From Saussurea involucrata (lineage: Eukaryota > Streptophyta > Magnoliopsida > Asterales > Asteraceae), in contig CM066313.1 in the NCBI GenBank assembly GCA_033807775.1, forward strand, positions 92,141,484 to 92,205,483: 64,000 bases of DNA. The letters are read 5' to 3'. The position numbers and the translations under genes were made by a program. Under the pieces are notes generated by a model. The model saw only the letters and a program-made list of their open reading frames with translations, was not told where the DNA came from and did not search any database. Below, in pieces: positions 1 to 10,668 of the stretch; the first letter of the stretch is position 1, and the number at the start of each line of letters is the position of its first letter.

Positions 1-4
1 CCCC

Positions 5-330
5 TTGTCAGCAGACGATAGGGACAACACCTTGGACACTAGCTTTATCACTGTCGCCAGAAGCGCCGAACTTGCTGGTGTCGCGTCCATCGCTCCAGAA
101 TGGCCGGATGACGCCCTCGCCTCCTTAGACGTGACAACTCTCGACGAAACATCAGGCGTCAAAGACGGTTCCTTCAGGACTACCATCCTTGTCTTCTTCA
201 AGATTCCCGACCCAGCTGTCGGGGCATTCTTTCCCGGCCTCGAAGGTCAAGCGCAACTTGCGTCGCCTTCTTTGGCTGACCAAGTCAGATTTTCTTCTGA
301 TGATCTTAGCAAAGTAACACGTCTCCGTAG
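5..330 (-). pseudogene. Tat-0 antisense extra gene, exon-3-like fragment
   Basis: The window opens inside the antisense extra gene of a + strand Tat element (Tat-0) that lies mostly beyond the left edge. The + strand is open here (positions 5-370), but that frame parallels the + strand shadow frame of the Tat-3 copy at 22930-23475: both show a PLS(V/A)D block, a KDGS block and an (R/I)PDPA block in the same order. The coding strand is therefore minus. The part matches exon 3 of the better preserved copies at 11490-11972 (Tat-1) and 22947-23482 (Tat-3). No complete frame can be followed, so it is taken as a decayed remnant. Function is unknown beyond membership of the extra-ORF family of Tat elements. 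Confidence 0.55.
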
Positions 331-370
331 CAACGCATTAGTGCGAGATCTGAAATTCCAATGGCTTTGA

Positions 371-393
371 AATTCAGATCTTGGGGGGCTAAC
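371..393 (+). other. Polypurine tract of Tat-0
   Basis: A G-rich tract (CAGATCTTGGGGGGCTAAC) lies directly before the LTR start at 394. The same arrangement, with CTCGGGGGGGCTAAG, precedes the LTR at 27646. This is where plus-strand priming of an LTR retrotransposon is expected and it fixes the orientation of Tat-0 as +. Confidence 0.7.
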
Positions 394-1748
394 TGTTTGG
401 GTAAAAAATCACACCCTCGACCGACTTGGGAAATCCCCTCGACATGACCCATGGACATTGGTTACCCCCGACCGACAATGATAATACCCATTATTATCAT
501 ATCCCCAACATATGTTAAATAACCACGATAATTGACATATTGGGTCAATAGTCATATTACATCTCATGATGGCACGTCACGTATCGCACTTCGCACATCA
601 CTAGTCCTACGTCACTAGTCTTATGTCACCAGTTACGGCTCGTCGGTCTTACGTCGACAGTCTCCTATCATCGGTGTTATATCGCTCTGGTCCTACGACA
701 ACATCGTCCTGACATCCTGGTCCTACGACCAAATGGTCTTATATTTTGGCAATAGTCGTATGTTCCATAAGACCGACATCCGAGACTTAAGACGGTCGTA
801 CGATTATACTAACCGTTAACAGTCAAACATCTGTTTCTTTTGTTTATTAATGCAGGTCTTGACCACAAACAGAAAAGGTAAGACACTCGTTATGAACCAT
901 ATCCTGTATAAAGATAAGGTCCCGACAAAGACCCAGAAAACATCCGTCGTCCCTCCCGAAAGGTAAGTCAAGAGTTCATCGCGACACTCGACCTCGACGT
1001 CGCCCGCTCCGCACGACCGTCGCATATGGACCATGCGACCTCAACCAAACTAACACATAATATAACTATTACGTTTGTTAAGTGGTTAATGCATGAGTCA
1101 AAGTCATTAATAGGCAACGACTATAACCGACGAAGTCATTAACAAGAATGTAATCCCACATTGAAGACAACGACCGTTACAACAAGTCATCAAAGCCTTT
1201 AATGATGTAGTTAAAGCTCCCGAAGACTATAAAAGATCAAGCTCAAGACTCATTTCGAGGACATCGGCTATCGAATCCAAGAAATCATCTACTGAAAGCT
1301 ATATTTAGCATCAACTTCCAGAATACTACAGCGAATTCAAGAACAACAGAAGTAAAGAACTTTCTCTCGAAGAATCGCTCTCGACGCACAACATCCGCCC
1401 TCGACCAACAGTTTACACCTTATTTTCACACACGTCAAACACTTGTTTTACATTCCAAACACTTGTACTTTACATTTCGAAGCGTTTCCTTCATTTGTAT
1501 TGTAATCTCTGTACGATCGACACCAGTACCAAAGGACATCGCCCCTGATTGGCGACCATAGTATAGCGACGACACCCACTGTCGTCCGCACGTTTTTTCC
1601 TCGTTTGAGGTTTTTCCTGCATCATCAAATCCCTTGTCTCGTTTATTTTTTTCCCCCGTCGCACGTCTCGTCGAAAGATCCTTTCTTTAGTTGATTATGT
1701 CCACATCGACCTTAAGTTGTCCCTTTGGTGCAATTTTTGGCATTAACA
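394..1748 (+). repeat. Tat-0 3' LTR (1355 bp, chimeric A/B)
   Basis: The LTR starts TGTTTGGGTAAAAAATCACA and ends TTTTTGGCATTAACA, the TG..CA ends shared by all Tat LTRs here. Its first ~465 bp match the A-type LTRs at 3568 and 27646 (CGACCGACTTGGGAAA block, then GGTCCTACGAC repeats). From about 860 it follows the B-type LTRs (GGTAAGAC..., CCAGAAAACATCCGTCGT), including a TATA box (ACTATAAAAG, about 1225) and the U5 block GATTGGCGACCATAGT. It is longer than any other Tat LTR in the window. The following base run GTAAC (1749-1753) is the expected target duplication; its partner would lie left of the window. Confidence 0.8.
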
Positions 1749-2341
1749 GTAACTGCCGTAACGGTCGATGTCTTTAATGCGGGATTTAGATGTTCTTAAC
1801 TGACTTCGCCGGTTATAGCCGTTGTCCATTAATGGTGTTGACTCCTACATTAAACATTGAACAAACATAACAGTCGTATAGCGCATTAGTCGGTCGAGGT
1901 CGCATGGTTTTATGCGACGGTCGTGTGAACTAGGCGACGTCGAGGTAGAGTGTCGAAATACAAGACCATGTATATGACTGGAAATGTCTTGTAAGACCTT
2001 ATCTTAGTATAGGAATGGTCTTATGAAAATGTCGTAAGACTAGGTCGTAAAACCACTAAGTCGTTAAACTAGGATGACGATGTCGCAGGACCAGTGCGAT
2101 ATACGACTAGCGATGCGACACGTGACGTACGATCATTAGATGTAAGATACTGTCTTGAATGACTATTGACGCAAGATGTCTTTTAATAATCAACTATCAT
2201 ATGTCGGGGATAAGGCAATAATGGGTATTACCTTCATCGATCGGGGGTATGACTTTTGTAGGCATTAGGGTAATCGAAGTCCATGGGTCATGTCGAAGGA
2301 ATTCCCCAGGTCGGTCGAGGGTGTGATTTTTTACCCAAACA
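1749..2341 (-). repeat. Inverted Tat LTR fragment (host of Tat-0)
   Basis: The right end reads TGTGATTTTTTACCCAAACA, the reverse complement of a Tat LTR start, and the segment runs leftward through the same A-type blocks (GGTCGAGGG, GACCATGTATATGACTG). It stops at 1749, where the Tat-0 3' LTR begins. The simplest reading is that Tat-0 inserted into this LTR and the rest of it lies beyond the left edge. The fragment itself interrupts an integrase gene that resumes at 2342. Confidence 0.7.
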
Positions 2342-2913
2342 CCAGGTATCCCTAGGCAAATGGGCTTGCTGAGTCGAGTAATAAAACCATTATTGCTTCG
2401 ATCAAGAAAAGGTTAAAAGCTGTCAAAGGAAAGTGGGTCGAAGAACTCCCTTCGGTCCTGTGGGCGAATCGCACGACACCACGCACGTCCACAGGACAAC
2501 CCCCTTTCTCTTTGGTCTATGGTTGTGAAGCAGTTTTGCCGGTCGAGGTCCAGCTCCTGATCTCGAGGCATACTTATGTCGACCATAACTTGGTTGATTT
2601 AAGTTATAACCTCGACGCCCTTGAAGAACTTAGAGAATCAGCACTGATCAGAATGGCGTCGCAAAGGCAAGTGGTCGAGCTATATTTCAACAAGAACGTC
2701 AAAGCTAAAGTCTTCCAAGAAACCGACTACGTCCTCCGACGAGTGTTCCAGAGCACTCAGGAGCTCAATGCAGGTAAACTTTCCACCAAGTGGGAAGGTC
2801 CTTATCGTATCTCAGAAGTCGTGGGAAAGGGTGCTTATAAACTCCAAACCCTCGACAATCGAGATATCCCACGTAGCTGGAATGCAACACATCTGAAAAG
2901 GTATTTCTTCTAA
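2342..2913 (+). pseudogene. Tat-4 integrase, C-terminal part
   Basis: This is the C-terminal part of a Tat-lineage integrase. The first codons read RYPQ then NGL.ESSNKTI, the region with the catalytic glutamate of the D,D,E integrase core, followed by KKRLKAVKGKWVEELPSVLW, a GPYRISEVVGKGAY block and the terminal SWNATHLKRYFF. The TAA stop is at 2911-2913. It is very close to the Tat-2 integrase end (8507-9250, minus). The 5' part is cut off by the inverted LTR ending at 2341. The frame upstream of the ATG at 2512 is interrupted near 2360-2380, so the fragment is not functional. The 3' UTR and LTR-A follow on the same strand. Confidence 0.85.
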
Positions 2914-3508
2914 ACCCATTTTCTCATACGATGTTTTATTCATCACGACGATTACTGACTTAAGCATCGGAGGGTCGTTGGTTATCCAACGACCAACCTC
3001 TGACCTTGTTTTATCGCAGGATCGCACGACATAAGTTACTAAGTCTATTACACGACTTAAGTACATTTTCGCAGGATCGCACGTCATAAGCAACCAAGTC
3101 TATCATACGACTTGATTGCATAATTGCAGGAACGCACGACCCATATTTGTCGCACGACCTAAGTTTCTCTAACTTAGAAAAAAATTCATGTTTTGGGTGA
3201 ATGCTTTAATCACACGTACCTATGTTTGCTTTACACGATTTAAAGGTCTAAATATCTTACAACTTATGTTCTAATCAGTGTATTACAACGGATGCCCATG
3301 TCGCAAGTCTTTATGTTCATTTTTATACGATGTATGTTTACTTGGTGAATTTCACGATTGATATTGTACTTATTTACAAAATGAATAAGACAAAGTAATG
3401 CATGAGTTCAAAAGAGAAAATCTTTTCATTCCATGTCCAAATGACGATTACACCCAAACGACTCGACCACCAACGGTCGATCGGTAAAAGACAAAGAACA
3501 AAAATTTC
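2914..3508 (+). other. Tat-4 3' UTR with conserved hairpin
   Basis: Non-coding stretch after the integrase stop. At 2973-2994 lies an inverted repeat with 9-bp arms GGTCGTTGG / CCAACGACC and loop TTAT. It sits just after ACTTAAGCATCGGAGG, and the same hairpin and flank recur after the polyprotein stop in Tat-1 and Tat-3 and at 26470. Further on, GCAGGATCGCACGAC-type phrases recur (about 3016 and 3069). No gene is supported. Confidence 0.65.
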
Positions 3509-3567
3509 CTAAGGTTGAGGAGGATCATCGGCCGCATCCTTGCCAGAAGCTTCACCCTTGAAGCCCT
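3509..3567 (-). pseudogene. Tat-4 antisense extra gene, last codons
   Basis: Read on the minus strand, the last ~17 codons end DDPPQP before a TAG/TAA-type stop next to CCTAAGGTT, matching the end of the Tat-3 antisense gene (AFPQP, stop at 22281). The fragment is cut at 3568 by an LTR with no polypurine tract before it, so the LTR either inserted into this gene or was joined to it by a deletion. Confidence 0.5.
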
Positions 3568-4601
3568 TGTTTGGGTAAAAATCACACCCTCGACCGACTT
3601 GGGAAATTTCCTCGACATGACCCATGGACATTGATTACCCTAATCTACGACAGTCATACCCCCGACCGACAAGAATAATACCCATTATTGTCATATCCCC
3701 GACATACGTTAATAACCACGATAATTAGTTATTAAAAGACATATTGGGTCAATAGTCATCTTACATCTAATGATCGCACGTCACGTGTCACACATCACAT
3801 GTCGCACGCCGCACGTCGCTAGCCTTACGTCGCCAGTTACGTGTCGCCCGTTACGACTCGTCGGTCTTACGTCGACAGTCTCCTGTCATCGGTGTTATAT
3901 CGCTCTGGTCCTACGAAAGCATCCTGGTCCTGCGACCTGGTCTTACGACCTAGTCCTGCGACATTTTTATCCTAGTCTCACGACATTTTTATAAGACCAT
4001 TCCAATACTAAGATAAGGTCTTACAAGACATTTACAGTCATATACATGGTCTTGTATTTCGACAACGGTCGTATGCTTCATAAGACCGACGTCTAGAACT
4101 TAAGACGGTCTTACGATTACCCTAACTATCAACGGTCGACAGCCGTTTCTTTTTTTCATTAATGCAGGTCTACAAGCAATTATGGTACAACGGTCAATAA
4201 CGGTCGAGCTCTTAATGACATTAAAGACTCGACAGCGGTTACAAAGACAATCATCAAAGTGCATTTAATGTCGACAGCGGTTACAAGACCAACCATTAAA
4301 GCTCACTAATGACCGGCGGAACCTATATAAAGGCACGCTCCAACCTCGATAGGGGGGACGAATAGATCGAGCTATACAACTGCATTCTCATTTTCTCCCT
4401 CGCATTCGAGCACACGTCGCTAACGCAAGTACCGCACGACAACAGTTCAAACAGCATGACAACAGTTCAAGTCGCACGACAGCAGTTTGTTTCGCACGTT
4501 TAAACACACGACGCACACTTTTTACACAGGACTAAGTGTATTTTTACTTCATTTGTAACTTATTGTACATAAATCACCTGTAACACAAGGATTATCACCC
4601 C
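3568..4601 (+). repeat. Tat LTR, type A, 3' truncated
   Basis: Starts TGTTTGGGTAAAAATCACAC and runs through the A-type blocks, a TATA box (TATATAAA, 4324-4331) and the U5-proximal ATCACCCCTGATTGG, where it fuses to the start of the Tat-3 5' LTR. The remaining ~250 bp of U5 seen in other copies are missing. The neighbouring A-type copy at 27646 is truncated differently. Confidence 0.75.
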
Positions 4602-5555
4602 TGATTGGGCAAAAAATCACGTCGTATGACTACGATCAGAGCAGGTAAGACGCACATTATAATCCAAATCTTGTATTAAGATAAGGTCTCGACAAGAACC
4701 CAGAAAACATCCGTCGTCTCCCGTAAAAGGTAAGTCGTACGTCCCCCATGACGCTCGACCATAGCATCGCCCGTCCCGTACGACCATCGCGTAAGATCAC
4801 TGCACCTTCGACCAAAGCTAACGTTAACCTTGACTGTTACGTTTGTTAAGTATTTAATGCAGGAGTCAAAGCCATTAACAGCAAGCAGCCGTAACGGACG
4901 AAGAACATTATGGATAATCACTCCGGCGACCGTTTCCAGCCGTTGTAGCCGTTAATCAAATCATTAATGGAGCTAATTAATGGCACGAAGACTATAAAAG
5001 TCAAGCTAAAGCCTCATTTCAAGGGACATCGGTTAACATCTAATAGACCTCAGCGAATATCACCAAACAGCAGAGAAAATCATCCAAACTCATAGCAAAG
5101 AACATTCAAACTCTGGAGATCAAGTATTGAAAACCAGAACCTTACAGCGAACTCAAGAACACTTGAAGGATAGCTCAAGTATCGCTCTCGAGGCACGACA
5201 ACAGCCCTCGACCAGAAGTTCACACTTTGTACTCACACACGACAAACACCTGTTTTTACATTTAAACACTTGTACTTTACATTTTGAAGCTTTTCCTTCA
5301 TTTGTATTGTAATCATCATACGACCGACGCCAGTACCAAGGACATCGCCCCTGATTGGCGACCATAGTGCAGCGACGACACCTCTTGTCGTCCGCAGGTT
5401 TTTTCCTCGATTGAGGTTTTTCCTGCGTCATCAAATTCCTTGTCTCGTTTATTTTTTCCCTCGTCGCACGTCTCGTCAAAAAATCCTTTCTTTAGTTGAT
5501 TATGTCCACATCGACATCTTAAGTTGTCCCTTTGGTGTGATTTTTGGCATTAACA
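4602..5555 (+). repeat. Tat-3 5' LTR (type B)
   Basis: Begins TGATTGGGCAAAAAATCACG instead of TGTTTGGGC..., and ends TTTTTGGCATTAACA at 5555. A TATA box ACTATAAAAG lies near 4990-5000. The altered start is where the type A LTR sequence CCTGATTGG meets the type B start, a junction with TTGG microhomology. A GACGAC...GTCGTC stem-loop (about 5364-5392) lies in the U5 part, as in all Tat LTRs here. Confidence 0.8.
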
Positions 5556-5657
5556 GCTTGGCCCCATCCGTGGGACTACATCTAGAGAAAATCCTCGACG
5601 AACGTGCATTATAATAATAGTTTCTTGGAGTTTTTTCTGCTCTCTATTGCAGGAACA
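5556..5657 (+). promoter_or_regulatory. Tat-3 primer binding site and leader
   Basis: One base after the LTR lies CTTGGCCCCATCCGTGGGAC, a mutated form of the intact TTGGCGCCATCCGTGGGA of Tat-1. The first 8 bases of the intact form would pair with a tRNA ending GGCGCCA; the exact tRNA was not established. The leader continues through CTAGAGAAAATCC and a pyrimidine-rich CTGCTCTCTATTGCAG before the gag ATG at 5658. Confidence 0.65.
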
Positions 5658-6020
5658 ATGGCAGCCCCAAGAAATTTGTAGCAAGCTGTTGCTCAGATGT
5701 ATCAGGAGCTCGAAGTCGCCAGAAATCAGCTCAATGCAATGGCAGAGCAGAATCGCAGAGCAGCTGAGGAGATCGCGCGGTTAAGGAATCCTCTTGGACT
5801 CTAGAATGGTCCTAGACCAGTCATCCAGAATCCAGGTCCGGGACCAGGCCCGTCCACACAGAATCAGCATCCAGGTCCATTTGTGCAGAAACAGCAGTCG
5901 GGTCCGTTCATTCCGAATCCCCAGTCTGGGCAGATTCCCCCTTAGCACATCCGACCACCACCCTTGAACAATGGATCCCAACCATTGCAAGGTGGCGCCC
6001 AGCCATTTCAGAATGGCTCC
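5658..6020 (+). pseudogene. Tat-3 gag, N-terminal piece
   Basis: Starts with ATG at 5658 and reads MAAPRNL, a stop, then QAVAQMYQELEVARNQL, the coiled N-terminus of the Tat gag. This is followed by a low-complexity region rich in Q, N, P and G. Three in-frame stops are visible (TAG at 5679, TAG after RNPLGL, TAG after the IPP run). The piece ends at 6020, where Tat-2 is inserted, and gag resumes at 20089. The Tat-1 copy (minus, 13088-15463) aligns throughout. Gag would form the capsid-like particle; this copy cannot be translated as is. Confidence 0.85.
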
Positions 6021-6905
6021 TGTTAATGCCAAAAATCGCACCAAAGGGACAACTTAAGGTAGATGTGGACTTAATCAACTAAAGAAAGGATCTTTCGACG
6101 AGACGTGCGACGAGGGAAAAAATAAACGAGACAAGGGATTTGATGACGCAGGAAAAACCTCAATCGAGGAAAAAACCTGCGGATGACAAGAGGTGTTGTC
6201 GCTGCACTATGGTCGCCAATCAGGGGCGATGTCCTTGGTACTGGTGTCTACAGAGATTACAATACAAATGAAGGAAAAGCTTCGAAATGTAAAGTACAAG
6301 TGTTTAAATGTAAAAACAGGTGTTTGTTGTGTGTGAATACAAAGTGTGAACTGCTGGTCGAGAGCTGTTGTCGTGCGTCGAGAGTGAGTTCTTCGAGAGA
6401 GAATGCTTCACTTGAGTTTGTTGTAGGGTTCTTCTGTGTTGTCTCAGATGTCCTGAAATGATTGCTTGAACTTGATATTTATAGTCTCCGCGTCATTAAT
6501 TAAGTCCATGAATGCTCTCTTTAACGGTTACAACGGCTAGAAACGGTCGCCGAGATGAATGTTCATAATAGTCTTCGTCCGTTATGGCTATCGATCGTTA
6601 ATGGTTGTGTCGGTTATATCCGTTGCTCTTTAATGACTTTGACTCCTGCATTAAACACTTAACAAACATAATAGTCATGGTTAACGTTAGTTCAGTCGAG
6701 GTCGCATGGTTCTATGCGACGGTCGTGCGGAACTGGCGACACTATGGTCGAGCGTCGTGGGGAACTCTCGACTTACCTTTTATGAAGGACGACATATGTT
6801 TTCTAGGCTCTTGTTGAGACCTTATCTTAATACAAGATTTAGTTCATAATCGTGCGTCTTACCTGTTCTGGTCGTGGACGAGCGACATGAATTTTTGCCC
6901 AAACA
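6021..6905 (-). repeat. Tat-2 3' LTR (type B')
   Basis: Reverse complement of a Tat LTR: starts TGTTAATGCCAAAAATCGC and ends TTTTTGCCCAAACA. At 885 bp it is shorter than type B (952 bp). A TATA-like box (minus strand, TATAAATA) lies near 6475-6483. The U5 block (CTGCACTATGGTCGCCAATC) is almost identical to all other Tat LTRs. Confidence 0.88.
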
Positions 6906-7188
6906 GTTTGCCCCCAAAATTTGTAAGAAGGATAGCAAATCCGAGTTTTAAATTTTGTCAGTCAAAAAAAATATGACAAGTGATGAAAATTACCTTAGTT
7001 ACCTTGGAACTAGGTTGGTCCGCTCTTAACTGAACGAGAAGTCGAAGGGAGAACGAGGTTGTGACATCATGCTGTCGTAGGATGATGCTTACCAGCTGTT
7101 GATGCCAGGTGTCGGTGATTTACTGGGGCATATGAAAGTCGGGGATGCGTGTCGATCTTTTGAAGGGCTCGACCTGTCACGACTTCCT
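6906..7188 (-). other. Tat-2 polypurine tract and 3' non-coding region
   Basis: GTTTGCCCCCAAAATTTG (6906-6923) is the reverse complement of the polypurine tract and abuts the 3' LTR. The rest is 3' UTR of Tat-2 that on the + strand forms the upstream region of the antisense gene. No coding sequence is seen. Confidence 0.75.
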
Positions 7189-7198
7189 GCATAAATAG
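7189..7198 (+). promoter_or_regulatory. TATA-like box of Tat-2 antisense gene
   Basis: GCATAAATAGAG occupies the position homologous to TATAAATA in Tat-1 (10493-10500) and to GCATAAATAAAG (minus) in Tat-3 (24591-24600), upstream of the antisense extra gene. The position is conserved in three copies; promoter activity is inferred. Confidence 0.4.
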
Positions 7199-7211
7199 AG
7201 ATCAAAATGTA

Positions 7212-7601
7212 TTGTTTTCTTTAAGCTTTCGAAAAGTTAAATTTTCTAGAATCTCGACTTTTTCCAAATCTTCGGTGACTGATGATCTATCATGGGCTAT
7301 GATACCCAAATCGATGACGATGTTGGTTGCGATAAACGCGATGTCCGTGGATTATGTGGATCTGGCGACGATGTTTTCTGCTACCACGTCGACCCTTTCA
7401 TCAGCCGACAGGGGCGAGGGTGTAAAGACGGGAGAGAATGATGGGGATTTTATGGAGATCAACTTTGCGTTGTCTTCATCCCTCTTGACTGGCTATGTCC
7501 TCGTCAGGACGAAGTCGCTTCCGCTTCTGGGGAATATCAACTCTTATATTTCAAGGAGCATTTTCCAGGGATCTCTATCAAAGAGATTGGACTGTGTTTA
7601 G
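7212..7601 (+). pseudogene. Tat-2 antisense extra gene remnant
   Basis: A 129-codon open frame whose middle, from ADRGEG to about residue 122, matches exon 3 of the Tat-1 antisense gene (TDRGEG, then (V/I)NF(T/A)L, then LG(K/N) and Y). The first exon with the conserved EGY...YEYPFKIGF region is missing, as are recognisable exon borders, so this is an internally deleted copy. It is transcribed opposite to the Tat-2 polyprotein. The following region to about 8100 holds further degenerate sequence without a continuous frame. Confidence 0.6.
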
Positions 7602-7604
7602 CCG

Positions 7605-8506
7605 TACTGGCGTCTTTCGTAAGTTTTTCTTTCGAAACTTGTGTTTACCGATGTTTATTCTTTCGATGAGTGTTTTGCTAATACGTTCCTTTTGTAATCG
7701 TGCAGATGTTTTTGTTTTCCTTCACTAAACACGTGAGGAAACTAGAGGTGTTGGAGTGGAGGTCGATTGTCGAAGAGAAGATATTCCTTCCTCCAACCTT
7801 AACATTAATCTTAAGAGCCACATTCTCGGAATGCCATGGCGCGAAAGGTTGGGAGACAACTCCGGCTATACTCGTTTGATCCTTGCATCAGTTCTTCAGG
7901 ATTGTCAGGATTTCGAAGGCTGAGTTTTCTTTGGGCAGATTTTACGATTACTATGTTTCCTTAGATCTTAGGGTAGTTTCTTTTTTCTGGGTTTATGAAT
8001 CAGGATTTTCATGCTCGACCGTTGGTGGTCGGACCATTGGTATGCAACGACTTTTGACTTTGTATTTACTTGTCCGACTATCGGTCGTTCATATGTAATC
8101 GTTCAATGAAGTTCCTTCTTTTGCTGAACTCGTGTTTTTAATTACATATGTCGTGGATAAATGTAATATTGATCATAACAGTATGAAATAAACGGAGGAT
8201 CGTGCGACTTAGGCTTTTATTGCAATATAACGGTTGAAATATATATCATCGATGTGTTAGAACATACAAAGTATTTCTAAGTTCCAGAAACATAGATCGA
8301 GGGATCGTTTAGACCTTACGTGTGATTGTATCGTATGATGAAACTTTAGAATATATGCCCCTGTGATCAAACAATCGAGTCATGCACTTGGATACTCATG
8401 CCGTGCGTTCCTGCGATAAAGTTCGTTAGAAGTCGGTCGTGGTTTTACCAATGATTTTGCGATGCTTACCGTCGCGCTGAAAACTTTGTATGATAGGAAG
8501 GCGATC
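7605..8506. other. Tat-2 3' UTR remainder
   Basis: No gene is supported. At 8430-8451 lies a decayed form of the conserved post-stop hairpin (GGTCGTGG TTTT ACCAATGAT). Short open frames here (7495-7728, 7883-8098) have no counterpart in the other Tat copies and are taken as chance. Confidence 0.5.
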
Positions 8507-9250
8507 TTAAAAGAAATATTTTTTCAAATGCGTCGCATTCCAACTTCGTGGGATTTCCTGATTGTCGAGGGTTCGAAGTCGATAGGCTCCTTTACCAACG
8601 ACTTCGGAGATACGATAGGGACCTTCCCACTTGGTAGAAAGTTTACCTGCGTTGAGCTCCTGGGTATTCGGGAATACTTGACGGAGGACGTAATCGCCTT
8701 CTTGAAAGATTTTAACTTTGACGTGCTTATTGAAATGTCGCTCGACTGCCTGCTTCTGTGACGCCATTCTGATCAAGGCCGATTCTCTGAGCTCTTCAAG
8801 GGCGTCGAGGTCATAACTCAAATCAACCAAGTTGTAGTCGACGGATGTGTGCCTCGAAGTCGGGAGATGAACTTCGATTGGTAGGATGGCTTCGCAACCA
8901 TAGACGAGAGAGAAGGAGGTTTGCCCAGTGGACGTGCGTGGCATCGTGAGATTTGCCCATAGGACCGAAGGGAGTTCTTCAACCCACCTTCCCTTTGTAG
9001 CTTTTAATCGTTTCTTGATCGAGGCTATAATAGTCTTATTGCTTGACTCGGAAAGTCCATTAGCTTGGGGATATCTGGGAGTCGAGGTTGTTAGTTTGAT
9101 ATTCCTGTCATCGCAGAACTGTTGGGTCCTGTCGCTTATGAATTGGGATCCATTGTCGCAGACAATTTCGGATGGAATCCCAAACCTGCATATGATGTTA
9201 GTCTGGATAAAGGAGATAACTTCTTTATCCCTAATTTGGGAGAAGGCAAC
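8507..9250 (-). pseudogene. Tat-2 integrase, core and C-terminal part
   Basis: This is the second part of the Tat-2 integrase, split by Tat-1. Read on minus it contains CDNGSQFISD (second catalytic Asp), YPQANGLSESSNK (region of the catalytic Glu) and KKRLKATKGRWVEELPSVLW. The C-terminal GPYRISEVVGKGAYRL block and SWNATHLKKYFF follow, with stop at 8507-8509. Residues before codon AFSQIRDKEV belong to the Tat-1 LTR and are not integrase. Removing Tat-1 and one target copy joins this to the piece ending at 16517 (YFSKWVKAA). The frame is fully open, so the insertion is the only visible lesion in this half. Confidence 0.9.
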
Positions 9251-10202
9251 TGTTAATGCCAAATATAATACCAAAGGGACAACTTAAGGTCGATGTGGAC
9301 TTAATCAACTAAAGAAAGGATCTTTTGACGAGACGTGCGACGAGGGAAAAAATAAACGAGACAAGGGATTTAATGACGCAGGAAAAACCTCAATCGAGAA
9401 AAAAACCTGCGGACGACAAGAGGTGTCGTCGCTGCACTATGGTCGCCAATCAGGGGCGACGTCCTTGGTATTGGCGTCGGTCATACGATGATTACAATAC
9501 AAATGAGGGAAATACTTCGAAATGTAAAGTACAAGTGTTTAAATGTAAAAACAGGTGTTTGTCGTGTGTGAATACAAAGTATGAACTTCTGGTCGAGGGC
9601 TGTTGTCGTGCGTCGAGAGCGATACTTGAGCTTTCCTTCGAGTGTTCTTGAGTTTGCTGTAAGGTTCTGGCTTTCAGTACTTGATCTCCAGAGTTTGAAT
9701 GTTCTTTGCTATGAATTTGGATGATTTTCTCTGTTGTTTGGTGATGTTCCCTGATGTACCCTAGATGTTTTTCCGAGTCCTTTGAAATGAGGCTTTATCT
9801 TGTCTTTTATAGTCTTCGCGTCATTAATTAGCTCCGTTAATGCTTTGATCAACGGCTACAATGGCTGGAAACGGTCGCCGGAGTGAATATCCATAATGAT
9901 CTCCGTCCGTTACAGTCGCTTGCTGTTAATGGCTTTAACTCCTGCATTAAATACTTAACAAACGTAACAGTCAAGGTTAACGTTAGCTTTGGTCGAAGGT
10001 GCAATGATCTTATGCGATGGTCGTACGGGACGGGCGATGCTATGGTCGAGCGTCATGGGGAACGTACGACTTACCTTTTACGGGAGACGACGGATGTTTT
10101 ATGGGTTCTTGTCGATACCTTATCTTAATACAAGATTTGGATTATAACGTGCGTCTTACCTGCTCTGGTCGTGGTCGTACGACGTGATTTTTTGCCCAAA
10201 TA
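9251..10202 (-). repeat. Tat-1 3' LTR (type B)
   Basis: Starts TGTTAATGCCAAATATAATA and ends TTTTTGCCCAAATA (final CA changed to TA). It pairs with 15565-16516. Differences between the two are scattered and mostly transitions, for example around 9262-9275 compared with 15576-15589. Confidence 0.9.
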
Positions 10203-10490
10203 GTTTGCCCCCAAAATTTGAAAATTGAATGTCAAGTTTAAGTTTTAAATTTTGTCAATCAGACGCATAGGAAATAAGACAAGAGTCAGAAATTACCTCA
10301 ATCGCCTTGGAGCTAGACTGGTCCGTTTCTAACTGAACGAGAAGTTGAAAAGGGATCGAGGTCGTGACGTCATACTGACACACGATGATGCTTACCTGCT
10401 GTCGAGGACAGGTGTCGAAGATCCGGGCGGATATACGAAAGGACACGGACGCGGGGAAATCATCCAGGGATTCGACTTGATGCGATCGGT
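10203..10490 (-). other. Tat-1 polypurine tract and 3' non-coding region
   Basis: GTTTGCCCCCAAAATTTG at 10203-10220 (minus: AAATTTTGGGGGCAAAC) abuts the LTR. It is followed by non-coding sequence homologous to 24600-24870 of Tat-3, which on the + strand is the 5' flank of the antisense gene. Confidence 0.75.
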
Positions 10491-10500
10491 TGTATAAATA
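10491..10500 (+). promoter_or_regulatory. TATA box of Tat-1 antisense gene
   Basis: TGTATAAATA lies ~170 bp upstream of the ATG at 10669, and GATCTTTTCTTG follows 15-25 bp later. The same pair occurs in Tat-3 (minus). A separate antisense promoter is inferred, since LTR-driven transcription would run on the other strand. Confidence 0.5.
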
Positions 10501-10668
10501 AAAATCACGACGGATCTTTTCTTGCTATACTTTTGAAGTGTTTATTTGGGAAGAGATTTCGCCTTGATTCCTTTCCATTCTTCGTCCGAACTTACTCGAA
10601 TCGTTGCAAATCTTCAAACCGCAGTTGAGAGCGTTTATATAAGACCTTGTTCTGTCCTTTGATTCACA

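Noticed and set aside
9325..9651. Cysteine-rich ~108-codon frame opposite the Tat LTR transcript, also at 5153-5479 and 25440-25721
   Set aside because: It recurs only because the LTR recurs. Differences between copies are nearly all amino-acid changing and the frame is broken in the LTR at 15565, so there is no sign of protein selection.
9883..10128. 81-codon frame recurring at 4676-4921, 16197-16442 and within 24870-25208
   Set aside because: Shadow frame in the U3 of type B LTRs; no start context or domain, same argument as above.
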